Positions 33,375 to 41,073 of a stretch of 64,000 bases of DNA are shown one piece after another. The translations under genes were made by a program, and so were the position numbers. The stretch comes from Pollutiaquabacter aromativorans (lineage in GTDB: Bacteria > Bacteroidota > Bacteroidia > AKYH767-A > 2013-40CM-41-45), in NCBI GenBank assembly GCA_049177215.1, contig CP185379.1, positions 2,852,001 through 2,916,000 on the forward strand, read 5' to 3'. The stretch's first letter is position 1; the number at the start of each line of letters is the position of its first letter. The notes below the pieces were generated by a model that worked only from the letters and a program-made list of their open reading frames with translations, was not told the DNA's origin and made no database searches.

Positions 33375-34271
33375 TCACTTTCGCTGTTTCGCTTTATCCA
33401 ACGGGCTGGTCACTTTGGCGAGGTCGGTGGTGGCGACATGGGTGTAGCGCAGGGTGGTTTTAATGGAGCGATGCCCAAGCAGTTCCTGGATCCGGCGCAG
33501 GTCGGTGCCGCCTTCCAGCAAGTGCGTCGCGAAACAATGCCTTAGGCCGTGGAAGGTGATCCGTTTCCTGATGCCGGCTTTCTTTACCGCCGCCCGGAAC
33601 ACGAGTTGTATGCTGCGTACACTGTACCGCTCCCCGGTCTGGCCCTCAAAGACCCACCGCTTCGGCCGGTAGCGCCGGTAGTATTCCCGCAACTCTTCGA
33701 GGAACACTTCGCTGAGCATCACCACGCGGTCGCGCTTCCCCTTCGCGGCCCTCAGGTGGATGACCATGCGGCGGCTGTCTACGTCGGCCAGCTCCAGGTT
33801 GACGACTTCACTGATTCGTAATCCGCCGCTGTAGGCCAGCATCAGCAAGAGCCGGTGCTTGCGGTTACCGGTACATTCAAATAGGCGCAACACCTCTTCC
33901 ACACTCAGGATGTTGGGTAGCAGATGCGGCTCCTTCGCCCTGGGCAAATCGTATTCTTCGCGCGGTCGTTTCAACAACTGCTCGTAAAAGAACTTGATGG
34001 CGTTGATCATCAGGTTCTGGTAACTCCCGGACCAATCGTGCGCCTTCTGCTGGCGTAACAGCCAGTCCATGATCTCCGCCTTGCTGATCACGCTGGGCTT
34101 TCGACCGGGAAATCCGCTCAGGAAATAGCGAAAGGCCGTGCCGTAGCTCCGGCGCGTAGCCGGACTGTATCGTTTGAGATCGATCAGCGCGAGGTAAGCC
34201 GCCAGTGCTTTCAATTGCATCGGCTCCAACAGGATCTGGCTGACCTGCTTGCCGGATGGAAGCGCTTTCAT
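33375..34271 (-). CDS. XerC/D-like tyrosine recombinase, candidate array integrase
   Basis: 298 residues with an N-terminal core-binding domain (DLKRYSPATRRSYGTAFRYFL) and a complete catalytic set: Arg152 (GGLRISE), Lys177, His241-x-x-Arg244 (HGLRH), His267 (LGHRS) and Tyr276 (RYTHV). It ends VTSPLDKAK, like the VRSPLD end of IntI proteins. Arg152 and His241 are 89 residues apart, so the extra domain that IntI has in this interval is absent. It is GC-rich like the chromosome and reads toward the array, in the same direction as the cassette genes. Alternatives are a Xer-type or island integrase unrelated to the attC-like sites. Confidence 0.85.
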   Translation of the reverse strand: MKALPSGKQVSQILLEPMQLKALAAYLALIDLKRYSPATRRSYGTAFRYFLSGFPGRKPSVISKAEIMDWLLRQQKAHDWSGSYQNLMINAIKFFYEQLLKRPREEYDLPRAKEPHLLPNILSVEEVLRLFECTGNRKHRLLLMLAYSGGLRISEVVNLELADVDSRRMVIHLRAAKGKRDRVVMLSEVFLEELREYYRRYRPKRWVFEGQTGERYSVRSIQLVFRAAVKKAGIRKRITFHGLRHCFATHLLEGGTDLRRIQELLGHRSIKTTLRYTHVATTDLAKVTSPLDKAKQRK

Positions 34272-34444
34272 CTCCCCAAGGACGATGTTCCGGTTCGGCC
34301 TCTCAATCGCTTAAATGCGGGAAAATCGTCGGCCAAGACGGGTCTACAGCGTGGTAGCGGGAATTCCTTCTGCTTGATGCGATGATTTTATCTTATTAGT
34401 TATCAATATTTTACACAAAAAAGGTAAATACAATCCGTGAATAC

Positions 34445-34475
34445 TTGCAATTATTACAATATGTTCATATATTTG
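34445..34475 (+). promoter_or_regulatory. Promoter of the ArsR gene
   Basis: TTG (34445-34447), 20 bases, TATATTTG (34468-34475), then ATG at 34498. The overlapping AATATGTTCATATATTTGCATT is a partial inverted repeat that could be an autoregulatory operator. A similar AT-rich stretch with two TTGAATAT words follows the gene at 34815-34850, before the rhodanese. Confidence 0.6.
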
Positions 34476-34497
34476 CATTAGAATTCAGCCAGTAACC

Positions 34498-34791
34498 ATG
34501 ATCGCCGAACGCCAGAAGCTTGAAAAAGCGGCTTACATCCTGAAGACCATCGCCCACCCGACCCGGCTCGCGATCATCGCGCTATTGGAGGAACATCCGC
34601 GGCTCTCGGTGAACGAGCTCTGCTCCAAACTGGAATGCGAACAGTCGCTGGTCTCCCACCACCTCAGCAACATGCGCATCAAAGGCCTCCTCAAAGCCGA
34701 ACGCGAAGGCACCAACATCTACTACTCACTCAAAGCCAAGGAAGTCAGCCAGATCGTGGAGATCATTGAGCATTGCCCCTGCAACATGTGA
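34498..34791 (+). CDS. ArsR-family regulator, probable sulfur sensor
   Basis: 97 residues with the ArsR winged helix: TIAHPTRLAIIALLEEHPRLSVNELCSKL, then EQSLVSHHLSNMRIKGLLKAEREGTNIYYSL. Cysteines at 42, 47, 93 and 95 recall the two-cysteine persulfide sensors BigR/SqrR (one Cys in the recognition region, one near the C-terminus) rather than metal sites. It heads a cluster of sulfur-transfer and thiol genes, so it probably represses them until reactive sulfur oxidises the cysteines. The sensing role is inference from cysteine position and context. Confidence 0.8.
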   Translation: MIAERQKLEKAAYILKTIAHPTRLAIIALLEEHPRLSVNELCSKLECEQSLVSHHLSNMRIKGLLKAEREGTNIYYSLKAKEVSQIVEIIEHCPCNM

Positions 34792-35101
34792 TTTGGGGGT
34801 TGCTTTTTTTGGCGCTTGAATATGAAAATACAATCATACTTGAATATAGTTGGCCGTTTCGGGTTTCCCGTTTCGAGTTTCCGGTTGGAAGGAAAATCGT
34901 TTAACCGTTGAACGTTGAAACGTTGAAAGTTGAAAACGATGGTAAATCAGGAGCAACCCACCTAGAAACACCTGGAACCAACAATAAAAAACACCGACCC
35001 GAACCACACGCAACCAACAGGAAACCCAGAACCCAAAACACTCTCCCAACCGGAAACCCGAAACTCGAAACCCGAAACCAACCCGAAACAACCAAACAGC
35101 T
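34792..35101. repeat. Intergenic region with long-range inverted words
   Basis: Contains GTTTCGGGTTTCCCGTTTCG (about 34855) and its inverted partner CCCGAAACTCGAAACCCGAA (about 35060), plus GTTGAAACGTTGAAAGTTGAAA-type words. No gene; a candidate ArsR operator lies at its left end. Confidence 0.5.
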
Positions 35102-35449
35102 ATGCTCAACAACCTCTTCTCCTTCCTCTCCGGCCCGACGCACTACGAGAACCTCTCGGGCCAGGATTTTGCTGAGCGCGTGAAAAACGATCCGAAGGCG
35201 GTCGTTGTGGACGTGCGCTCGGTGATGGAATTCAAATCGGGTCGACTGCCCGGCGCGAAGAACATCGATATCTCCGACCCGCGTTTCCTCGAAAAATTCG
35301 AAGCGCTCGGAAAAGACAAACACTTCTACCTCTACTGCCGCTCCGGCGCACGCAGCGCCTCCGCCTGCTCCCTCCTCGCCCGCCACGGTTTCGAAAACCT
35401 GGTCAATATGAGCGGCGGCGTCTTGATGTATAGGGGGAAGCTGGTGTAA
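35102..35449 (+). CDS. Single-domain rhodanese
   Basis: 115 residues forming one rhodanese domain: AVVVDVRSVMEFKSGRLPGAKNIDIS, active loop YLYCRSGARS with Cys79, and GFENLVNMSGGVLMYRG. It moves sulfane sulfur from persulfides or thiosulfate to acceptors. It has no signal peptide, so it works in the cytoplasm. It is the first enzyme gene after the ArsR regulator. Confidence 0.88.
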   Translation: MLNNLFSFLSGPTHYENLSGQDFAERVKNDPKAVVVDVRSVMEFKSGRLPGAKNIDISDPRFLEKFEALGKDKHFYLYCRSGARSASACSLLARHGFENLVNMSGGVLMYRGKLV

Positions 35450-35507
35450 GTGAGCTAGGTCATTGGTGAAGTGGGCCGGTCGGGGGAACTTTGGATAGTT
35501 GCGAGGA

Positions 35508-35722
<215 letters not shown>

Positions 35723-35836
35723 ATAAAAACTAATCACTAATTACTAATTACCAGTTACTAGTTACCAATTACTAATCTCCAATCACCAACCCCCAACAAC
35801 CCGAAACGCGAAACGCGAAACTAAAAACCGACAGCT

Positions 35837-37228
35837 ATGTTCATCCAACAACTCTACACCTCCTGCCTCGCTGAGGCGGCGTATTACATTGAATCGAACG
35901 GTGAAGCGGCGATCATTGATCCGCTGCGGGAGACCGAACCGTACCTGCAATTGGCCAAAGAACGCGGGGCGAAGATCAAGTATGTGCTGGAGACCCATTT
36001 CCACGCCGATTTCGTGAGCGGTCACATCGACCTGGCTCGCCTGACCGGCGCGAAGATCGTGTACGGCCCGACCGCGAAGGCGGAATACGATATCTACGTC
36101 GCCCAAGACGGCGAAGAACTGCCGCTCGGCAACGTGAAGATCCGCGTGCTCCACACGCCGGGTCATACGCTGGAGTCCTCTTCCTTCCTCCTGCTCGACG
36201 AGCACGGACTGCCCAACTCCGTCTTCACCGGCGATACGGTGTTCGTCAACGACGTGGGTCGCCCCGACCTGGCGGTGAAGAGCGACCTCAGCCGCGAAGA
36301 CCTGGCCGGACTGCTCTACGAGTCGATCAAGAACAAGATCCTCCCGCTGCCCGACGATGTGATCCTCTACCCGGGCCACGGCGCGGGCTCCGCCTGCGGT
36401 AAGAACCTCGGCGAAGAGACGATCACCACCCTCGGTCACCAGAAGAAGGTCAACTACGCCCTGCAGCCGATGAGCAAGGAAGCGTTCGTGAAAGCCGTCA
36501 CCGACGGACTCACCGCTCCGCCCAAGTATTTCTTCATGGACGCGGGCATCAACAAGAAAGGCTATACGCCGATCGACGAGGTGATGCAGCATAACGCGAA
36601 AGCGCTCCCGCTCGAGGCGTTCGACCTGGAGACGAGCAACGGCGCGATCGTGCTCGACGCGCGCGACGCGGCGGAATTCGAAAAAGGCTTCGTGCCGGGC
36701 GCGATCAACATCGGCCTCAACGGACAGTATGCCGTATGGGTCGGTTCACTGCTCGACGCCAAACACCCGATGGTGCTGGTAGCCGACGAAGGCAAAGAGG
36801 CCGAAGCGGTGCTTCGTCTTGCGCGGGTCGGTTATGAGAACGTGAAGGGTTACCTGAAGGGCGGTATCAACGCCTGGAAATCGGCGGGACGTTCCGTGGA
36901 TACGGTGCGCTCGCTGGCTCCGGAGGAGTTCGACCGCCTCTATACCGAAGACAAACGCATCCTCGACGTGCGCAACGAGCCGGAATGGGCCGCTGGCGTG
37001 ATCGAAGGTGCCCACCTGGTGCCGCTGATGGAGTTGCCCGACGCGCTGCCGGACCTCCGCAAGGATCTCACGTACTACGTACATTGCGCGGGCGGCTATC
37101 GTTCCATGATCGCCTGCTCGCTGATGAAGCGCAACGGTTTCACGAACGTGATCAACATCACGGGCGGCATGAACCAGGTGAAGCAGTCGCATTTCCATCT
37201 GGTCGTGCCTCCGACGGTCAATGCATAA
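35837..37228 (+). CDS. CstB-like persulfide dioxygenase-rhodanese fusion
   Basis: 463 residues. N-terminal metallo-beta-lactamase fold: ETHFHADFVSGH with His54, His56, Asp58 and His63, HTPGHTLES, FTGDTVFVNDVGRPDL, YPGHGAG: the iron site and signature of persulfide dioxygenases. A first rhodanese-like domain (VLDARDAAEFEKGFVPGAINI) has no Cys in its loop (VADEGKE). A second (ILDVRNEPEWAAGVIEGAHLVPL) has an active loop HCAGGYRS. This layout matches CstB, which oxidises low-molecular-weight persulfides and transfers sulfur. Product and route here are inferred. Confidence 0.88.
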   Translation: MFIQQLYTSCLAEAAYYIESNGEAAIIDPLRETEPYLQLAKERGAKIKYVLETHFHADFVSGHIDLARLTGAKIVYGPTAKAEYDIYVAQDGEELPLGNVKIRVLHTPGHTLESSSFLLLDEHGLPNSVFTGDTVFVNDVGRPDLAVKSDLSREDLAGLLYESIKNKILPLPDDVILYPGHGAGSACGKNLGEETITTLGHQKKVNYALQPMSKEAFVKAVTDGLTAPPKYFFMDAGINKKGYTPIDEVMQHNAKALPLEAFDLETSNGAIVLDARDAAEFEKGFVPGAINIGLNGQYAVWVGSLLDAKHPMVLVADEGKEAEAVLRLARVGYENVKGYLKGGINAWKSAGRSVDTVRSLAPEEFDRLYTEDKRILDVRNEPEWAAGVIEGAHLVPLMELPDALPDLRKDLTYYVHCAGGYRSMIACSLMKRNGFTNVINITGGMNQVKQSHFHLVVPPTVNA

Positions 37229-37232
37229 AATA

Positions 37233-37308
37233 AACCACGGAGGACACGGAGGCATGCACAGAGAACACAGTTGTGTCCTCTGTGTCTACCTCTGCGTCCT
37301 CCGTGGTT
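37233..37308. repeat. CACAGAG-type intergenic hairpin, copy 1
   Basis: AACCACGGAGGACACGGAGG and CTCTGCGTCCTCCGTGGTTA pair across the element, making a 76-bp inverted repeat just after the dioxygenase gene. It could act as a bidirectional terminator. The same type of repeat occurs in many unrelated bacterial genomes. Confidence 0.8.
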
Positions 37309-37338
37309 AAAAAAATCCAAAGCCCCAAAAACACATCC

Positions 37339-37749
37339 ATGAAACTCCTCCGCTCCCTCCTCCTCCTGAGCGTGTTCACCACCCTGCTGGCGGTGAACAG
37401 CTCCTGCCAACAGGCCGGCACGAAATCCGGCGGCACGCAGACCGTCGCCACGGCCGACTTCAAACAGCTCGTCGACAAACACGAAGCCGTGTTGCTGGAC
37501 GTCCGCACACCCGGCGAATACGCCGAAGGACACCTCGCCGGCTCGACAAACGTCGACTATGAAAACCCAGGCTTCTCCGACGAGATCCAGAAACTCGACA
37601 AGACCAAACCTTACCTCGTCTACTGCCGCTCCGGTCGTCGCTCCGCCGCCGCCATGCAACAAATGAAAGACGCCGGCTTCACGAACGTCACCAACCTCGA
37701 CGGAGGAATCATGGGGTGGCAGAATGCAGGGCTGTCGGTGGAGAAGTGA
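37339..37749 (+). CDS. Rhodanese-domain lipoprotein
   Basis: 136 residues from ATG 37339, which opens a lipoprotein signal: MKLLRSLLLLSVFTTLLAVNSSC, with the Cys anchored. One rhodanese domain follows: AVLLDVRTPGEYAEGHLAGSTNVDY, active loop YLVYCRSGRRSAA, GFTNVTNLDGGIMGWQNAG. It would transfer sulfur in the periplasm or on the outer membrane, complementing the cytoplasmic enzymes of the cluster. An upstream in-frame start at 37273 lies within the hairpin repeat and is rejected. Confidence 0.85.
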   Translation: MKLLRSLLLLSVFTTLLAVNSSCQQAGTKSGGTQTVATADFKQLVDKHEAVLLDVRTPGEYAEGHLAGSTNVDYENPGFSDEIQKLDKTKPYLVYCRSGRRSAAAMQQMKDAGFTNVTNLDGGIMGWQNAGLSVEK

Positions 37750-37769
37750 TGGCGCTAGTGAAGAGTGAA

Positions 37770-37955
37770 CAGTGAATAGTAAACAGTAAATAGTAAATAG
37801 TAAATAGCGAATAGCGAATAGCGAATAGCGAATAGCGAATAGCGAATAGCGAATAGCGAAAAAAAAATTAAAGTTGATAATCACTAATTACCAGTTACTA
37901 ATTACCAGTTACTAATTACCAGTTACTAATTACTAATCACTAATTACAAATTCCC
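37770..37955. repeat. Heptamer tandem repeats GCGAATA and ATTACCAGTTACTA
   Basis: After the lipoprotein gene: GAACAGT/AATAGTA words, then about eight copies of GCGAATA (37805-37860), then repeats of TTACTAATTACCAG (37875-37950). No gene. Confidence 0.85.
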
Positions 37956-37961
37956 CCCCCC

Positions 37962-38258
37962 ATGTCAACCTTCTCGCAACTTATCCAATCCGACAAACCT
38001 GTCCTGGTCGATTTCTCGGCCGAGTGGTGCGGGCCTTGTAAGATGATGGCGCCGATTCTGAAAGAGGTGGCCGGGCAGTTGGGCGATCGGGCTACGATCC
38101 TGAAAGTGGACGTGGACCGCAACCCGCAGGCCGCCGCGCATTACGGCATCCAGGGCGTCCCGACGCTCATCCTCTTCCGGAAGGGAGAGATCAAATGGAG
38201 GCAGTCGGGCGTGGTGCCCGCGCCGCAATTGAAACAAGTAATCGAACAGTACGTCTAA
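37962..38258 (+). CDS. Thioredoxin
   Basis: 98 residues with the thioredoxin fold and active site FSAEWCGPCKMMAPI, cis-Pro region GVPTLILFRKGE. It reduces disulfides and, in this cluster, can release sulfide from persulfides on rhodaneses or recycle the peroxiredoxin (inference). A C8 run and CATG precede the start; no strong ribosome site is seen, as usual in Bacteroidota. Confidence 0.92.
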   Translation: MSTFSQLIQSDKPVLVDFSAEWCGPCKMMAPILKEVAGQLGDRATILKVDVDRNPQAAAHYGIQGVPTLILFRKGEIKWRQSGVVPAPQLKQVIEQYV

Positions 38259-38290
38259 TCAGCGTGTGTGATATCATTCAACTATGTATA

Positions 38291-38367
38291 AACCACGGAG
38301 GACGCAGAGGAATGCACAGAGGTCACAGTTGTGTCCTCTGTGAGCACCTCTGCGTCCTCTGTGGTTA
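38291..38367. repeat. CACAGAG-type intergenic hairpin, copy 2
   Basis: AACCACGGAGGACGCAGAGG pairs with CTCTGCGTCCTCTGTGGTTA. It is about 85% identical to copy 1 at 37233 and sits between thioredoxin and peroxiredoxin. Confidence 0.8.
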
Positions 38368-38392
38368 TTTTTTACCCCAAAAACCTCATTAA

Positions 38393-39040
38393 ATGGACCA
38401 GCCCATTCAAACCACGATGCCGCGGATCGGCGATGTGGCGCCTGATTTCAAGGCGCTGACCTCCGTCGGCGAATTGCAGTTCTCGGAATACAACAAAGGC
38501 AGTTGGGTGATCTTCTTCTCCCACCCTGCCGACTTCACGCCCGTCTGCACCACCGAGCTCACCGAGTTCGCGCGCCGCGAGGAGGAGTTCAGGAAGATGA
38601 ACACCAAGCTGCTCGGGCTCAGCATCGACAGCATCCACTCGCACATCGCCTGGATCAACAACGTGAAGAAGAACCTCGGCGTGACGATGCGTTTCCCGCT
38701 CATCGCCGACATCGACATGAGCGTCTCCAAGCGCTACGGCATGCTGCAACCCGGCGAGAGCGAAACCGCCGCCGTGCGCGCCGTATTCTTCATCGACCCG
38801 AACGGCAAGATCCGGCTGATCATGTACTACCCGCTCAACGTGGGACGGAACATGGAGGAGGTCGTGCGCGTGCTCCAGGCCCTGCAGGCTGCCGACCAAC
38901 ACAAGATCGCCTGTCCGCTCAACTGGAAGCCGGGTGAGAAAGTGATCGTGCCTCCGCCGAAAACGGTGGCCGCCATGGAGGAACGCGAGAAGAGCGACTA
39001 CGAGATGGTCGATTTCTATCTGGCCAGGAAGAGTCTTTGA
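38393..39040 (+). CDS. 1-Cys (Prx6-type) peroxiredoxin
   Basis: 215 residues of Prx6 type: GDVAPDFKALTSVGELQFSEY, peroxidatic site HPADFTPVCTTELTEFA, LLGLSIDSIHSHIAWI, FPLIADIDMSVSKRYGM, and the long C-terminal domain with CPLNWKPGEKVIVPP. It reduces hydrogen peroxide and organic hydroperoxides. The thioredoxin upstream is a plausible reductant. It closes the sulfur/redox cluster. Confidence 0.92.
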   Translation: MDQPIQTTMPRIGDVAPDFKALTSVGELQFSEYNKGSWVIFFSHPADFTPVCTTELTEFARREEEFRKMNTKLLGLSIDSIHSHIAWINNVKKNLGVTMRFPLIADIDMSVSKRYGMLQPGESETAAVRAVFFIDPNGKIRLIMYYPLNVGRNMEEVVRVLQALQAADQHKIACPLNWKPGEKVIVPPPKTVAAMEEREKSDYEMVDFYLARKSL

Positions 39041-39297
39041 TCGCGGTGGTTTTTTAAACCACAAAGGACACTGTGAGCAGTGGGCAGTAGGCAGTGGGCA
39101 GAATTCAGTAGGCAGTAGGCAGTAGGCAGTGTGCAGTAGGCAGAATTCAGCAGGCAATGGGTTTAGGGTATGCTCGCACCTCGCATCTCGCCCCTCGTCC
39201 CTGCCTTCGCTAACGTTTGGGCAGGCTAGCCTCGCCTCAACCTTCCTCGTTCCTCGGTCACGGTCTCGTACCTCCTTATCCCTTCAATCAACTTGCC
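39041..39297. repeat. Heptamer repeats and dispersed repeat
   Basis: GGCAGTA-type heptamers fill 39075-39160. The stretch 39185-39273 (CAGGCTAGCCTCGCCTCAAC, CTCGGTCACGGTCTCG) recurs at 40989-41071. No gene. Confidence 0.75.
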
Positions 39298-40899
39298 ATG
39301 AAACAGACGTTTGTCATCCTATCGATCTTGTTCAGCAGCCTTTGGTCGGTTGCGCAAACCACGACCTTCAGCATCCGGGTCGAAGAAGATTCCATCACCG
39401 GCATGCCGGGCTTGCAATCCTTTGTGCGCGGAACCTATCTGGGGAAATGGATCCTGATCGGCGGACGCACGGACGGCCTGCATCGTCGGCAGCCTTGGGC
39501 TTCGTTCGATCCGGTCGATAACAACACGACCATTTACCAGGTCGATCCGGTCGGCAAACAGGTCTGGTCGGCCTCCATCAGTTCGCTTCCGGTCGCCTTG
39601 CAGGAGCAACTGCAATCGACCAACATGTGTTACGCGCAACGCAACAACACCCTGTATGTACTGGGTGGTTATGGTTACAGCGCGACCGCGGCGGACCATA
39701 TCACCTACGACCAGCTCGTGGCGATCGACCTGGCCGGGCTATCGTTCGCGCTCGAGCAGGGACTCGCGATCGCGCCGCATTTCCGTTACCTGACCGACAG
39801 CCGGTTGGGCGTGACGGGTGGACATCTCGGGCGACTGGATTCTGTTTTCTATCTCGCCGGCGGGCAGCGGTTCACCGGGCGTTACAACCCGATGAACAAC
39901 CCGACCTTCGTACAGGAATACACCAACGAAGTACGACGATTCACCATCAGTGACGATGGCACCAACCTGTCGATCGGCAACTACTCGGCCTGGCGGGACA
40001 CGACGGAACTACACCGGCGCGATTACAACATGTTGCCGCAGGTCTTTCCGAACGGCGAACGCGGCTTTACCATGTTCAGCGGAGTGTTTCAGCATCTCGT
40101 CGATCTTCCCTGGTTGAACACGGTCGATCTGACGCCTTCCGGTTATACGCCGGTGGCGGGATTTTCCCAGTACCTGAGTCAATACCACAGCGCGAAGGCC
40201 GCGCTTTGGGATTCGTCCACCAACACCATGCACTCCCTGTTCTTCGGAGGCATCAGCCGTTACACCCTGGACACCGCGACCGGCACCTTGCTGGACGACC
40301 CGAATGTTCCGTTCGTTCGGACCATCAGCCGGGTCACGCGTTATCCCGATGGAGCGATGACCGAGTACGCGTTTCCGGAAACGATGCCGGTGCTCACCGG
40401 CAGTGGCGCGGAATTCTTTCCCGTCGAAAGTCTTCCGATGGATGAACAGGAGATCCTGCGGCTGGATCTGTTATCGGTCGGAGAAACCGTGATCGGTCAC
40501 ATCGTGGGCGGTATTGAAAGTTCACAGCCGAACATCTTCTTCATCAACACCGGGGTGGAAAGCGTCGCGTCTGCCCGTTTGTACCGGGTCGTGCTCGACA
40601 AGGAGATCGTCTCTTCCGTCAACGATCGCTCGACACCGGCCGAAGCCATGGCGATCCGCATCGGGCCGAATCCCGCGGAGAGCGAGTTCCAGGTGGAGCT
40701 TGACACGAAAGTGCAAGGCGACACGAAAGTCGAGCTGCTCGACCTGAACGGAAAAGTGGTCCGAAAGATCGCGCAGCAGCCTGTTCGTCCGGGCCGTCAC
40801 CGCTTCAACTGCGACACACGCGGTCTCGCACCCGGTCGCTACCAATGCCGCGCCCGTTGCGGAGCGATTGAGAAGCAGACCGGGGTGATTGTGAAGTAA
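39298..40899 (+). CDS. Kelch-like secreted protein with T9SS sorting domain
   Basis: 534 residues from ATG 39298, which opens a signal peptide (MKQTFVILSILFSSLWSVAQ). Kelch-type blades are suggested by GTYLGKWILIGGRTDG, NTLYVLGGYGYS, DSVFYLAGGQRFTGRY and HSLFFGGISRYTLD. The end has the sorting domain features IRIGPNPAESEFQVEL, VELLDLNGKVVRKI, LAPGRYQCRARC. It should be exported by T9SS; the ligand or enzyme role is unknown. Confidence 0.82.
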   Translation: MKQTFVILSILFSSLWSVAQTTTFSIRVEEDSITGMPGLQSFVRGTYLGKWILIGGRTDGLHRRQPWASFDPVDNNTTIYQVDPVGKQVWSASISSLPVALQEQLQSTNMCYAQRNNTLYVLGGYGYSATAADHITYDQLVAIDLAGLSFALEQGLAIAPHFRYLTDSRLGVTGGHLGRLDSVFYLAGGQRFTGRYNPMNNPTFVQEYTNEVRRFTISDDGTNLSIGNYSAWRDTTELHRRDYNMLPQVFPNGERGFTMFSGVFQHLVDLPWLNTVDLTPSGYTPVAGFSQYLSQYHSAKAALWDSSTNTMHSLFFGGISRYTLDTATGTLLDDPNVPFVRTISRVTRYPDGAMTEYAFPETMPVLTGSGAEFFPVESLPMDEQEILRLDLLSVGETVIGHIVGGIESSQPNIFFINTGVESVASARLYRVVLDKEIVSSVNDRSTPAEAMAIRIGPNPAESEFQVELDTKVQGDTKVELLDLNGKVVRKIAQQPVRPGRHRFNCDTRGLAPGRYQCRARCGAIEKQTGVIVK

Positions 40900-41073
40900 G
40901 GAGGATATCCTTAGCGTCAGGCTAAGAATGTAAAACCCGAAGTGGCTGCGAAAAAGGTAGCGTTACCAAAACACGGAACACGGAACCTCCTCGTACCTGC
41001 CTTTGCTAAAGCTTCAGCAGGCTAGCCTCGCCTCAACCTTCCTCGGTCACGGTCTCGTTCCTCCTTTTCCCTT
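40900..41073. repeat. Dispersed repeat between convergent genes
   Basis: CAGGCTAGCCTCGCCTCAAC and CTCGGTCACGGTCTCG repeat the segment at 39185-39273. It lies between convergent genes. No gene. Confidence 0.7.

Noticed and set aside
37800..37950. Possible CRISPR or origin iterons
   Set aside because: Seven-base tandem words without spacers, and no replication gene; the same words occur in many spacers.
39627..39953. Rightward frame inside the Kelch-like gene
   Set aside because: Out-of-frame shadow of a gene with signal peptide, repeats and sorting domain.
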